From positions 1-64,000 of the forward strand of contig JASBVO010000005.1 in assembly GCA_029961105.1 (NCBI GenBank): a DNA stretch of 64,000 nt, given 5' to 3'. Below are positions 13,662-22,170 of this stretch, piece after piece; positions within the stretch are counted from its first letter, which is position 1, and the number at the start of each line of letters is the position of its first letter. Both the position numbers and the translations under genes were made by a program. The stretch is from Micrococcus sp. (lineage in GTDB: Bacteria > Actinomycetota > Actinomycetes > Actinomycetales > Micrococcaceae). Under the pieces are notes generated by a model. It searched no databases. It was not told the DNA's origin and was given only the letters and a program-made list of their open reading frames with translations.

Positions 13662-14990
13662 ATGACCGATGCGCCCAAGAACTACACGGACGACCTCCGG
13701 CTGGCCCACATCATGGCCGACTCGGTGGACTCCCAGACGATGTCCCGCTTCAAGGCGCAGGACCTGAAGGTCGACACGAAACCGGACCTCACCCCCGTCA
13801 CGGACGCCGACCGCGCGGCCGAGGAGCTGATCCGGGGGAACCTGTCCCGCGCCCGGCCCCGGGATGCCGTGCTCGGCGAGGAGTTCGGCGAGCAGGGCCA
13901 CGGTCCGCGGCGCTGGGTGATCGACCCCATCGACGGCACGAAGAACTTCGTGCGCGGGGTGCCCGTGTGGGCGACCCTGATCGCCCTGATCGACGACGGT
14001 GAGCCGGTGGTCGGCGTGGTCTCGGCACCGGCCCTCAACCGCCGGTGGTGGGCCGCGAAGGGCACCGGCGCCTTCATGGGCAAGTCGCTGGCCTCGGCCA
14101 CCCGCATCCACGCCTCGAACGTGTCCCGGATCGAGGACGCCTCGCTGTCCTACTCCTCCCTGGAGGGCTGGCGCGAGCGCGGCAACATCCGTGAGTTCCT
14201 GGAACTGACCTCCACCGTGTGGCGGACCCGCGCCTATGGCGACTTCTGGTCCTACATGATGGTCGCCGAGGGCGCCGTGGACATCGCCTGCGAGCCGGAG
14301 CTGGAACTGTACGACATGGCCGCCCTGGTGCCGATCGTCACCGAGGCCGGCGGACGCTTCACCTCGCTCGAGGGCGAGGACGGCCCCTTCGGGGGCAATG
14401 CCCTCGCCACCAACGGCCTACTGCATCCCGATGCGCTCGAGGCCCTCAACCCGGACCTGGTCGGCCAGCCAGGCCTGATGACCGGCCAGCGCCCCGCGAC
14501 CCCACGACCGGCCCCCGCGCGCGCCCCGCTGACCGCGGCGATGGTGCTGGCCGTCGCCGTCGGGGGGGTCGCCGGGACGCTGGCGCGGTGGCAACTGGTC
14601 GAGGTCGTCCCCGCCCCGGCGGATTCTCCCGTCCCCGGGTGGCTCATGCTGGCGGGCGTCAACCTCACCGGCTCCTTCCTGCTGGGCCTGCTCAACGCCC
14701 GGGTCGCGCGCCGGCCGCTGCCGCGCTGGCTGACCGCCGGCCTCGGGGTGGGCGTCCTGGGCTCGTTCACGTCGCTCTCAGCCGTGGTCCTGGCCGCCGC
14801 CCTGGTCACGGGGCTCGGCCCGGGAGAAGCGCCCGCGGGCCCGGCCGCCCTCGCCCTCACGGCTGTCGGCACCGTCACCGCTCTCGCCCTGAGTGCCGCC
14901 CTCGGCACCGCGGCGGCGCTGGCCGGGCTGTGGGCCGGCGGACGGGACCGCCCCCTGTGCGGTGGCGGACCGGAGGGGGCCAGCGGGTGA
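13662..14990 (+). CDS. hisN: Histidinol-phosphatase (HisN) fused in frame to a FluC/CrcB fluoride channel domain
   Basis: A 442-residue open frame. Residues 1 to about 270 are an inositol-monophosphatase-family HisN with metal sites GEEFGEQG (about 73), IDPIDGTKNFVRG (about 86-97) and ELELYDMAALVPIVTEAGG; it would make histidinol from histidinol-phosphate. A Pro/Ala linker (about 272-288) leads to a four-helix FluC domain (about 289-433): GGVAGTLARW, NLTGSFLLG, GVLGSFTSLS. No stop separates the parts. ATG 14478 lies exactly at the junction and a TGA in the +1 frame overlaps it (TGATG). The ancestral state may therefore be two overlapping genes fused by an indel, real or a sequencing error. 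The second fluC overlaps its stop by 4 bases. Confidence 0.8.
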   Translation: MTDAPKNYTDDLRLAHIMADSVDSQTMSRFKAQDLKVDTKPDLTPVTDADRAAEELIRGNLSRARPRDAVLGEEFGEQGHGPRRWVIDPIDGTKNFVRGVPVWATLIALIDDGEPVVGVVSAPALNRRWWAAKGTGAFMGKSLASATRIHASNVSRIEDASLSYSSLEGWRERGNIREFLELTSTVWRTRAYGDFWSYMMVAEGAVDIACEPELELYDMAALVPIVTEAGGRFTSLEGEDGPFGGNALATNGLLHPDALEALNPDLVGQPGLMTGQRPATPRPAPARAPLTAAMVLAVAVGGVAGTLARWQLVEVVPAPADSPVPGWLMLAGVNLTGSFLLGLLNARVARRPLPRWLTAGLGVGVLGSFTSLSAVVLAAALVTGLGPGEAPAGPAALALTAVGTVTALALSAALGTAAALAGLWAGGRDRPLCGGGPEGASG

Positions 14991-15361
14991 GCATCCTGGC
15001 CGAGGGTTCCGGGGCCGGCGCCGTGCCGTGGCTGATGCTGGCGGGCGCGGTCGGTGCCGTGCTGCGCCTGGCCTGCGACCGCTGGCTGCCGCGGCGCGGG
15101 ATCCTGCTGGCGAACGTGGCTGGCTCGCTCGCGGCCGGGCTGGTGATCGGCATCGAGCCGGCCGGGCCTTCCGTGACCATCTGGGTGACCGGGCTCGCCG
15201 GCGCGCTCACGACCTTCTCGACCGTGTCCGCCTACACCGCCGAGGAGGTGCGGCACGGCAGGTGGCGGGCCGCCGTGGGCAGCTGGGCCCTGCACCTGGG
15301 CTCCGGCGGCCTCGCCGTGGTGCTGGGACTGGTGGCCGGAGCGGCGCTGTCCGCCCCGTGA
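14987..15361 (+). CDS. crcB: Fluoride exporter FluC/CrcB, second subunit
   Basis: A 124-residue four-helix membrane protein, the normal size for FluC. It has GAVGAVLRLACDRW, NVAGSLAAGL (the conserved Asn of TM2) and GALTTFSTVSAYT (TM3 break). Start GTG 14987 overlaps the upstream stop (GTGA). FluC channels are antiparallel dimers that let F- leave the cell. Paired genes usually make heterodimers, and here the partner is the domain fused to HisN. This protein keeps the second Phe of the F-x-x-F 'Phe box' and the partner keeps the first. Confidence 0.88.
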   Translation: MSILAEGSGAGAVPWLMLAGAVGAVLRLACDRWLPRRGILLANVAGSLAAGLVIGIEPAGPSVTIWVTGLAGALTTFSTVSAYTAEEVRHGRWRAAVGSWALHLGSGGLAVVLGLVAGAALSAP

Positions 15362-15376
15362 GCCGGGGCTCCGCCC

Positions 15377-15811
15377 TCAGTCCCGGCCGGCCGCCCGGCG
15401 GCCCGTGGGACGGGCCGGCCGGACCGAGGAGGATTCCGTGTCCTCGCGCCGCTCCTGGCGGGCCCGGGCGGAGTCGAGGGCCAGCCGGTCCCGGAACCGG
15501 ACGGTGAGCGCCGCGGAGACGAGGATGAGCGTGAGGTAGGCCGCGCCGAGGACCGGCCAGCCGCCCACGAAGAGCACCACGGCCCCGAGCAGGAACAGCA
15601 CGTGCCCCAGCACGGCGTGCCAGGGCCACGGCGGGCGGACCGGGGCCTTCGGGGACAGCACCAGCCCCCAGGCGGCGGCCACCACGATCACGGCCAGCAC
15701 GGCCGCCCAGGGACCGCCGAAGACGGACAGCGCCCAGAAGCCCGCCGCCCCGAACAGGCCCAGTTCCAGCAGGAACATCAGGATGGCCTGGGTCGCTGCA
15801 CCGGTGTTCAT
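15377..15811 (-). CDS. DUF2568 (YrdB-like) small membrane protein
   Basis: A 144-residue protein with about four transmembrane segments: FLLELGLFGAAGFWALSVFG, WAAVLAVIVVAAAWGLV, LGHVLFLLGAVVLFVGG and LGAAYLTLILVSAALTVRF. A charged cytoplasmic tail rich in Arg/Glu/Ser follows. The PKAP-x-P-W motif after TM2 fits the DUF2568/YrdB family, whose function is unknown. The start ATG 15811 gives the usual family length. It is convergent with fluC. Confidence 0.65.
   Translation of the reverse strand: MNTGAATQAILMFLLELGLFGAAGFWALSVFGGPWAAVLAVIVVAAAWGLVLSPKAPVRPPWPWHAVLGHVLFLLGAVVLFVGGWPVLGAAYLTLILVSAALTVRFRDRLALDSARARQERREDTESSSVRPARPTGRRAAGRD
15383..15422. terminator. Hairpin between convergent fluC and DUF2568 gene
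   Basis: A perfect 10-bp inverted repeat (15383-15392 with 15413-15422) just after the fluC stop. It overlaps the last codons of the convergent gene. It could terminate the fluC transcript. Confidence 0.35.
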
Positions 15812-15982
15812 GGTTGCACCTCGGGGGTCGGCGGCTGGAGGGCGGAAGAGTCCGCGTACGACACCACAGTCTAGGCGGTCCACGGGATCCGGCCATGTCA
15901 ACGGCGGGATCCGGCCGGGGCCATCCGCCACAGCAGGCCAACGGACGGGGGTACGGCATGACGAGCCCAGGCACACACGAAA

Positions 15983-16011
15983 GAGCCCGGATTCACGGGG
16001 AATCCGGGCTC
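15983..16011 (-). terminator. Rho-independent terminator of ssrA
   Basis: On the minus strand GAGCCCGGATT pairs with AATCCGGGCTC around a 7-base loop, followed by TTTCGT. It begins 7 bases beyond the mature 3' end of the tmRNA. Confidence 0.8.
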
Positions 16012-16017
16012 AGTCCG

Positions 16018-16385
16018 TGGAGATGGCGGGAATTGAACCCGCGTCCGATGCAGTGTTGTCAGGGCTTCTCCGGGCGCAGTTTGCGCTGGGTGTTACTCGG
16101 CCCTGGCTGTCCCGCAAACAGGCAGCCAACCCGGGCCCAGCCGGATTAATGTCTCCACCACGACCCCCGGCGAGGGTGGCGGACAGTGGCTATCTAATCG
16201 ACGCCAGGATCCGGGGCGATAGCATCCCCGGGCTGACGGACTCGTTCACTGATCAGGCAGCGAGAGCGAAGTCAGTGCGCTTAGATTCGGCACTTGTTGG
16301 TTTGCAGAGGGCGTTTCCGAGATAACTCTGCGTCCTCGGCCCGCTTCCCCTGTCGCGACGTGCATCGTCGAAACCGATCATCCCC
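16018..16385 (-). ncRNA. ssrA: Transfer-messenger RNA (tmRNA)
   Basis: The 368-nt RNA on the minus strand begins GGGGATGATCGGTTTCGAC and ends with the T-arm GGGTTCAATTCCCGCC and CATCTCC plus discriminator A. GGGGATG pairs with CATCTCC (one G-U) to form the acceptor stem. The next genomic bases are CGG, so CCA must be added after transcription. The internal reading frame ends GCT CTC GCT GCC TGA and encodes the degradation tag AESKRTDFALAA. It rescues stalled ribosomes with SmpB, whose gene lies just upstream on the same strand. Confidence 0.97.
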
Positions 16386-16453
16386 ATGTTCTGTTGTCAA
16401 TCAACCGGTCCCCTGCGGGGTTTCGCTGATCCCCCACCTGGTCCGGACTGCCC

Positions 16454-16459
16454 AGTATA
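16454..16459 (-). promoter_or_regulatory. Candidate -10 element for ssrA
   Basis: It reads TATACT on the minus strand, in the 112-base gap between smpB and ssrA. No clear -35 was found. It would yield a precursor about 60 bases longer than mature tmRNA at the 5' end. Confidence 0.4.
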
Positions 16460-16497
16460 ACCGACTCCGGGCCCCGGGTATTCCCGGCACCCGTCGG

Positions 16498-17001
16498 TCA
16501 GGCGGCGCGGCGATTGCGGATCCGCATGGCACGCTGCGCCTCGCGGTTGTCCTGCTTCTCCCTCAGGGCCTGGCGCTTGTCGTAGTCCTTCTTGCCCTGG
16601 GCGACGCCGATCTCGACCTTGACCCTGCCGTTGCGGAAGTACAGCTGCAGCGGCACGATGGTGTGCCCGGACTCCTGGATCTGGCGGGAGATCTTGGTCA
16701 GTTCCTGGCGGTGCAGCAGCAGCTTCCGGCGGCGGCGCGCGGCGTGGTTGGTCCAGGATCCGTTGAGGTACTCCGGGATGTAGACCTGCTCGAGGTAGAG
16801 CTCGTTGCCGTAGAAGACGGCGAAACCGTCCACCAGGGAGGCGTGCCCCTCCCGCAGCGACTTCACCTCGGTGCCCATCAGGGAGATCCCGGCCTCGTAG
16901 GTGTCCATGATCAGGTAGTTGTGCCGGGCCTTGCGGTTGGTCGCGATGACCTGCCGCCCCTCGGCGTCGGTCTTCTTCGACCCGGCTGATTTCTTCGCCA
17001 T
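16498..17001 (-). CDS. smpB: SsrA-binding protein SmpB
   Basis: A 167-residue tmRNA partner. Family motifs are ATNRKARHNYLIMDTYEAGI, LMGTEVKSLREGHASL and the basic C-terminal tail KKDYDKRQALREKQDNRE that folds into the empty mRNA channel. The start ATG 17001 (MAKKSAG) is preferred because GGGAGGGAG stands in front of it; an in-frame ATG lies 30 bases upstream. It is directly upstream of ssrA on the same strand, and both act in trans-translation. Confidence 0.96.
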   Translation of the reverse strand: MAKKSAGSKKTDAEGRQVIATNRKARHNYLIMDTYEAGISLMGTEVKSLREGHASLVDGFAVFYGNELYLEQVYIPEYLNGSWTNHAARRRRKLLLHRQELTKISRQIQESGHTIVPLQLYFRNGRVKVEIGVAQGKKDYDKRQALREKQDNREAQRAMRIRNRRAA

Positions 17002-17135
17002 GGCAACTCCCTCCCGGCTCACGGTGCTCATGGTCCTCACGCGGACTTTCCAGTGTACCGCCGCCGTCAAGGACGCCGCCGCGGGCGAGCGTCCCGGGAT
17101 GGGCGCATCCGGGCCAGTCGGCGAGACGGCGATCC

Positions 17136-17164
17136 TTGGCGTGCCCGGTGGAGGCGAGTAGTTT
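17136..17164 (+). promoter_or_regulatory. Promoter of the amino-acid permease gene
   Basis: TTGGCG (17136-17141), a 17-base spacer, then TAGTTT (17159-17164). The predicted start of transcription is about 40 bases upstream of ATG 17210. Confidence 0.5.
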
Positions 17165-17209
17165 CGAGCCATCACGTCCGCCAGCGGTGCACGGATAGGC
17201 AGGATTGCC

Positions 17210-18661
17210 ATGAAAGCACAGAACCCCAAGTCCGTATTACGGCGCATGCCCCTTGAGCTGGTCGAGGAGGAGAGCAAGCACGCGGTGCTGTCCAAGAGCC
17301 TGGGACTGTGGCAGCTGACCGCCCTCGGCGTCGGGGGCATCGTCGGCGTCGGGATCTTCACCTTGGCCGGCCTCGTGGCGCACGGGGACCCGAACAATCC
17401 CCCGGTGGGTCCGGCCGTGCTGATCTCGTTCCTCATCGCGGGCCTGGCCTCCGCGGCCGCGGCGCTGTCCTACGCCGAGTTCGCGGGCATGGTTCCCCGC
17501 GCCGGGTCCGCTTACACCTACGGCTTCGTGGCCCTGGGCGAGATCATCGGCTGGTTCATCGGCTGGGACCTGCTGCTGGAGTACATCGCGATCGTCGCCG
17601 TGGTGGCCATCGGCATCTCCGGCTACGCCGAGGCGTTCCTCGAGGGATTCGGGCTGCAGCTGCCCGCCTGGATGGCCTCGACACCCGACCAGGGCGAGGG
17701 CGGGATCATCAATCTCCCGGCCATCCTGATCTGCCTGCTGGTGACCTTCATCCTCAGCCGCGGCACGAAGACCTTCGGCCGCTTCGAGCTGATCGCCGTG
17801 GGCCTCAAGATCCTGCTGATCCTGTTCATCATCGGCCTGGGCGTCTTCTACATCGACACCGCGAACTTCGACCCCTTCATGCCGTCCGGGTTCGGGCCCG
17901 TGCTGACGGGGGCGGCCACGGTCTTCTTCGCCGTGTTCGGCTACGACGCCATGAGCACGGCCGCGGAGGAGGCCCAGGACGGCACGAGGCACATGCCCAA
18001 GGCCATCCTCCTGTCCCTGATCATCGCGATGGTGCTCTACGTGGCGGCCACCCTCGTGCTGACCGGGATGCAGAACTACCAGGACATCGACCCCGAGGCC
18101 GGCTTCGCCTCGGCCTTCACCTCGGTGGGCCTGCCCGTGATCGCCACCATCATCTCCATCTTCGCCGTCGTGTCCATCCTCACCGTGATGCTGACGTTCC
18201 TGCTCGGCGTCACCCGCGTGTGGTTCTCCATGAGCCGTGACGGCCTGCTGCCGCCGTGGTTCGCCAAGGTGGACCACCGGGGCACGCCCCAGCGGGTGAC
18301 CTGGATCGCCGGCGTCGCCTCGGCGGTGCTGGCCGGCATCTTCCCCATCCGGGCCGTGGCCGACCTGACCAACATCGGGATCCTGTCGGCCTTCGTGGTC
18401 GTCTGCACGGCCGTGATCCTGTTCCGCTACACCCGCCCGGACGCCCCGCGCACCTTCCGGCTGCCCTGGATGCCCGTGGTGCCCGCCTTCGGCGTGCTGG
18501 CCTCGCTGTTCCTCATCCTGCAACTGCACTGGGAGACCTGGCTGCGGTTCGCCGTGTGGCTCGTCATCGGCCTCGTCATCTACTTCGCCTACGGCCGCCG
18601 GAACTCCGTGCTCAACGCCGACAGCCCCCACTACCGGCACGACCTGGCCACCCGCGCCTGA
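17210..18661 (+). CDS. APC-superfamily amino-acid permease (cationic amino-acid transporter type)
   Basis: A 483-residue integral membrane protein with about 12 helices. The first helix carries the APC signature GVGGIVGVGIFTLAGLVA, followed by PAVLISFLIAGLASAAAALSYAEF and PRAGSAYTYGF. A later segment, FGYDAMSTAAEEAQDGTRHMP, is typical of the CAT (YfnA-like) branch. ATG 17210 has a ribosome binding site (GGCAGGA). Substrate is not predictable beyond amino acids. It is the only plus-strand gene between smpB and the ftsX-associated hydrolase, so it interrupts a commonly conserved order. Confidence 0.88.
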   Translation: MKAQNPKSVLRRMPLELVEEESKHAVLSKSLGLWQLTALGVGGIVGVGIFTLAGLVAHGDPNNPPVGPAVLISFLIAGLASAAAALSYAEFAGMVPRAGSAYTYGFVALGEIIGWFIGWDLLLEYIAIVAVVAIGISGYAEAFLEGFGLQLPAWMASTPDQGEGGIINLPAILICLLVTFILSRGTKTFGRFELIAVGLKILLILFIIGLGVFYIDTANFDPFMPSGFGPVLTGAATVFFAVFGYDAMSTAAEEAQDGTRHMPKAILLSLIIAMVLYVAATLVLTGMQNYQDIDPEAGFASAFTSVGLPVIATIISIFAVVSILTVMLTFLLGVTRVWFSMSRDGLLPPWFAKVDHRGTPQRVTWIAGVASAVLAGIFPIRAVADLTNIGILSAFVVVCTAVILFRYTRPDAPRTFRLPWMPVVPAFGVLASLFLILQLHWETWLRFAVWLVIGLVIYFAYGRRNSVLNADSPHYRHDLATRA

Positions 18662-18679
18662 GCGCCCGGGCCGGCGGGG

Positions 18680-20224
18680 TCAGAGCAGGCCGAGCGGGTT
18701 GACGGCGTGGCCGTCGAGGACGGTCTCGAAGTGCAGGTGGCAACCCGTGGAGTTGCCCGTGGATCCGGTGTACCCGATGACCTGCCCACGCTGGACCTTC
18801 TGCCCGGGCGAGACGACAGACCGGGTCATGTGGTGGTACTTGGTGGCCAGCGCACGGCCGTTGACCACGCCGTGGGAGATGACCACGCGGTTGCCGGAGG
18901 TCCACACGGCCCAGTCGGCGTTCCAGACCTCGCCGGCGGCGGCGGCCCTGATCGGGATCCCGCAGCCACCGCCGAAGTCGACCCCGGTGTGCACGTACCC
19001 GCCGGCACCGCCGTAGTCGAAGGTGCCGGCCGGCGTCGGGCGCCAGCCGAACCCGGAGGTGATGTAGGTGTTGACCGGCATCTGCAGGCCCCACCCGGAG
19101 GAGGCCCGGGACGCCTGCTGCTCGGCCTGCCGGGCCCGCTGCTCCGCGGCCTGGGCGGCCCGGCCGGCCCGGTCGGCGGCGGCCTGGGCACGACGCGCGG
19201 CCGCCCGGTCCGCGGAGGCGGCGGCCTGACGGGCCTTGCGCGCGGCCTCCTCGGCGGCCCGGCGCTTGCGCTCCGCCTCCGCCACCGCCTCGCTGTGCCG
19301 GCGCTGCAGGTCAGACTGGCGGTCGGACTGGGCGGTGAGCGCCCGCTGGCGCTCGGCGATCTGCTGGTTGACCTTGTCCTGGGCCGCCCGGTTGGCGTCG
19401 ATCTGGGCCTGGATCTTCGGGCGCTGGGCCTGGAGTTCGTCGGTCAGCCGCGAGGTGGTCGCCACCATGCCGTCCAGTGCGCGCTTGGCCCGGGAGGCCT
19501 CGTCCCTGGCCTCTTCCTCGCGCTCCAGGGCCTTCTCCGCCTCGGCGCGCAGGTCACGGATCTCGGTCTCGACGGCGGCCAGCCGCGCCTCGGCATTGAC
19601 GTCCGTGGAGCGGGCCTGGGAGACGGAGGAGATCCGGCTGTTCTGGATCCGCATCGCCTGGTTGGCCAGGCCCACGGCATCCGGCAGCGAGGAGTCGCTC
19701 AGGCCGAGCATGAACGCCAGGTCCGAGGAGACCCCGCCCTGCTTGTAGGCCTGGTTGGCGATCTGGCCGATCTCCTCCTGGGCGGTGTCCAGTTCCCTCT
19801 CGCTCGCCGTGATCTCGGCGAGGATCTCCGCGCGGCTGGACTCGGCCCGGCGGACCCGCTCCTGCAGGGACCGCACCTCGGCCGCCGCTGCCGAGACGCG
19901 GCTCTCGGCCGCGGACAGGGCCTCCTGCGCCCCGGGCAGCTGGTCCTGGAGCCGGTTGAGCTCCCGGATCTTGTCGGCGATCTCCGCATCCAGGCCTTCC
20001 AGTGAGGCGTCGAGGTCGCCCTGACGGTCCTGGAGCGACGACTGTTCCCCGCCGAGGTCGCCCAGTTCGCCGTTGATCCGGGACTTCTCGCGCTCGGCCT
20101 GCTCGATCTGCCGCTGGAGGTCGTCGATGCCGTCCTGGGCCAGGGCGGTGCCACCCATGGACAGGGTCAGGACGGTCACGAGTCCTGCGCCCAGGATGGC
20201 GCGGGACAGCCGGCCTCGCTTCAT
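18680..20224 (-). CDS. Secreted coiled-coil M23 peptidoglycan hydrolase, probable FtsEX-controlled
   Basis: A 514-residue exported protein. The signal peptide is residues 1-29 (…GGTALAQD). Two long coiled coils follow (about 30-250 and 260-375, the second Ala/Arg-rich). The C-terminal LytM/M23 domain runs from about 385 to 514, with zinc ligands H412-x3-D416 (HTGVD) and H496/H498 (HLHFE). All catalytic positions are intact. The gene follows ftsX by 69 bases on the same strand. The coiled-coil/M23 layout parallels EnvC and PcsB-type partners activated by FtsEX at the division site. Confidence 0.88.
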   Translation of the reverse strand: MKRGRLSRAILGAGLVTVLTLSMGGTALAQDGIDDLQRQIEQAEREKSRINGELGDLGGEQSSLQDRQGDLDASLEGLDAEIADKIRELNRLQDQLPGAQEALSAAESRVSAAAAEVRSLQERVRRAESSRAEILAEITASERELDTAQEEIGQIANQAYKQGGVSSDLAFMLGLSDSSLPDAVGLANQAMRIQNSRISSVSQARSTDVNAEARLAAVETEIRDLRAEAEKALEREEEARDEASRAKRALDGMVATTSRLTDELQAQRPKIQAQIDANRAAQDKVNQQIAERQRALTAQSDRQSDLQRRHSEAVAEAERKRRAAEEAARKARQAAASADRAAARRAQAAADRAGRAAQAAEQRARQAEQQASRASSGWGLQMPVNTYITSGFGWRPTPAGTFDYGGAGGYVHTGVDFGGGCGIPIRAAAAGEVWNADWAVWTSGNRVVISHGVVNGRALATKYHHMTRSVVSPGQKVQRGQVIGYTGSTGNSTGCHLHFETVLDGHAVNPLGLL

Positions 20225-20293
20225 GGTCTTCCTCCGGTGGTGCGGTGCGGTCGCGATGCGGACACAGTGGGATACGGGCAGATCAGACGGGGA

Positions 20294-21208
20294 TCACACC
20301 TTAAGGTAGCGCCTCAGGGTGAGCAGGGATGACACGGCGGCCAGGACCACGGAGACGCCGATGAGGATGGGGACCAGCACGAGGGCGTCCCCGCCGGCGA
20401 TGAAGCCCGTGCCGGGGTACTGCCGGGTCAGCCAGTCCCCGATGAAGAACTCGGCGATCGCCCAGGTGACCCCGCTGGCCAGGACGGCCCCGAGCAGGGC
20501 GGCGATCACGCCCTCGAGCAGGAACGGGAGCTGGATCATGGTCTTCGAGGCGCCCACCAGGCGCATGATGCCCGTCTCGCGGCGCCGGGAGAACGCCGAG
20601 AGGCGGATGGTCGTGGCAATGAGCAGCACGGCGCAGACCAGCATCACCACGGCCACCGAGACCGCGATCACCGAGGCCATGTTCATCAGGGAGAAGATCT
20701 GCTCGAGCAGTTCGCGTTGGTCCGAGACCAGCTCGACGCCGGGCATCGAGGAGAACAGCTCATTGACCACCTCGTACTGCTCCGGGTCCACGAGGGCCAC
20801 CCGGAAGGACTCGGGCAACTGATCGGCGGTCACCGTGCCGGCCATCGCCGAGTTCTTGAACTGCTCCTGGAAGATCTCCAGGGCCTGCTCCTGCGACTCG
20901 TACTCGTAGCTCTTGACGTAGGGGGCCGCGGTGGGCGACTCCAGCAGGTCCCGGACCGCCTCGCGCTGGCCGTCCGTCACGGGCCCGGCGGCGCAGGAGG
21001 CGGTGGTCGAGGTGTCGGTGCACAGGAAGATGGCGACCTCCACCCGGTCGTACCAGTAGCCCTTCATCTGGTTGATCTGCAGCTGCAGCAGGCCCGCGGC
21101 ACCCACGAAGGCCAGCGAGATGAAGGTCACCAGGATCACGGAGACCACCATGGACAGGTTCCTGCGGATACCGGAGAAGGTCTCCCCGAGGATGAACGCG
21201 AACCTCAT
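20294..21208 (-). CDS. ftsX: Cell-division ABC-like permease FtsX
   Basis: A 304-residue four-helix protein with one N-terminal helix ([20 protein letters not shown]), a large extracellular domain (about 45-165, with [10 protein letters not shown] cysteines), then three C-terminal helices. [14 protein letters not shown] is the cytoplasmic loop signature. The start ATG 21208 overlaps the ftsE stop (ATGA). It couples FtsE ATP hydrolysis to activation of an external hydrolase, here probably the adjacent M23 protein. Confidence 0.94.
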   Translation of the reverse strand: MRFAFILGETFSGIRRNLSMVVSVILVTFISLAFVGAAGLLQLQINQMKGYWYDRVEVAIFLCTDTSTTASCAAGPVTDGQREAVRDLLESPTAAPYVKSYEYESQEQALEIFQEQFKNSAMAGTVTADQLPESFRVALVDPEQYEVVNELFSSMPGVELVSDQRELLEQIFSLMNMASVIAVSVAVVMLVCAVLLIATTIRLSAFSRRRETGIMRLVGASKTMIQLPFLLEGVIAALLGAVLASGVTWAIAEFFIGDWLTRQYPGTGFIAGGDALVLVPILIGVSVVLAAVSSLLTLRRYLKV

Positions 21209-21993
21209 CGCGGGCCCTCCGCCGTCTCGACCCGTGCCGGCTGGGGCCGCACCGGGTCCGCCTGCACCGTCTCCCCCACCGTGGCCACCCACTCGTCCGG
21301 CGCCGCCGACGCCGTCCGGTACCCGCCGGCCTGCTCGTCCCGGACGATCCGCCCGTCGCGCAGCTCCACCACCCGCCGGCGCATCTGGTTGACGATGTCG
21401 TGGTCGTGGGTGGCCATGACCACGGTGGTGCCGTTCTCGTTGATCTGGTCCAGCACGGCCATGATCCCCAAGGAGGTCTCCGGGTCGAGGTTGCCGGTGG
21501 GCTCGTCCGCCAGCAGGATGTCCGGACGGTTGACGATGGCGCGGGCGATGGCCACGCGCTGCTGCTCACCGCCGGAGAGCTCGTGCGGCATGCGCCGCTC
21601 CTTGCCGTCCAGGCCCACGGTGCGCAGGACCTCCGGAACGGCCTGGCGGATCTGCTCACGTCCCTTGCCGAGCACCTGCATGGCGAAGGCGACGTTGGCG
21701 AAGACGGTCTTGTTGGGCAGCAGCCGGAAGTCCTGGAACACCACGCCGATGCTGCGGCGCAGCCGGGGCACCCGCCAGCCCGGCAGCCGGGCCACGTTGC
21801 GGCCGGCCACGTAGACGGCGCCGGCACTGGCGCGCTCCTCCCGCAGCATCAGGCGGATGAAGGTCGACTTGCCGGACCCCGACGCACCCACAAGGAACAC
21901 GAACTGGCCGCGCTCGAACTCCACCGTCACGTCCTGCAGGGCCGGACGGGAACGGCGGTCATAGACCTTGCTGACCTGCTCGAACCGGATCAT
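21205..21993 (-). CDS. ftsE: Cell-division ATP-binding protein FtsE
   Basis: A 262-residue ATPase. It has Walker [10 protein letters not shown] (36-44), Q-loop [20 protein letters not shown], signature [14 protein letters not shown], Walker B ILLADEP and switch His in [11 protein letters not shown] 21993 ([12 protein letters not shown]) is the family start; the frame is open further upstream without similarity. The C-terminal tail after residue 230 is longer than in E. coli FtsE (222 residues). It is the first gene of ftsE-ftsX-M23. Confidence 0.95.
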   Translation of the reverse strand: MIRFEQVSKVYDRRSRPALQDVTVEFERGQFVFLVGASGSGKSTFIRLMLREERASAGAVYVAGRNVARLPGWRVPRLRRSIGVVFQDFRLLPNKTVFANVAFAMQVLGKGREQIRQAVPEVLRTVGLDGKERRMPHELSGGEQQRVAIARAIVNRPDILLADEPTGNLDPETSLGIMAVLDQINENGTTVVMATHDHDIVNQMRRRVVELRDGRIVRDEQAGGYRTASAAPDEWVATVGETVQADPVRPQPARVETAEGPR

Positions 21994-22139
21994 GTTCCAC
22001 ACTCGCCCACGGGCATGACGCCCTGCGGCACCCGGGGCTGGGTCGGGGGAAGGCTCGGTGCCGGCACCGTCCACGGTAGTCACGGGACGGTAACAAACGT
22101 GGGAGGCTACGGCCGGACGCAGGCGTGTCCTGACGCAGG

Positions 22140-22162
22140 GACGGCGGCGAAACCGCCGCGTC
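22140..22162 (-). terminator. Candidate terminator downstream of the alpha/beta hydrolase gene
   Basis: GACGGCGG and CCGCCG(c)GTC form an 8-bp stem with one bulge around CGAAA, 9 bases after the stop of the hydrolase gene. It would separate the catabolic block from ftsE. Confidence 0.4.
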
Positions 22163-22170
22163 GCCCCCTG

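Noticed and set aside
15783-16325. Open frames across the tmRNA region on the plus strand
   Set aside because: They cover the ssrA gene in antisense. The RNA folds and encodes the tag on the minus strand.
16386-16497. TTGACA-like hexamer close to the ssrA 5' end as a -35 element
   Set aside because: It lies too close to the mature 5' end to pair with any -10. TATACT at 16454 is the better promoter candidate.
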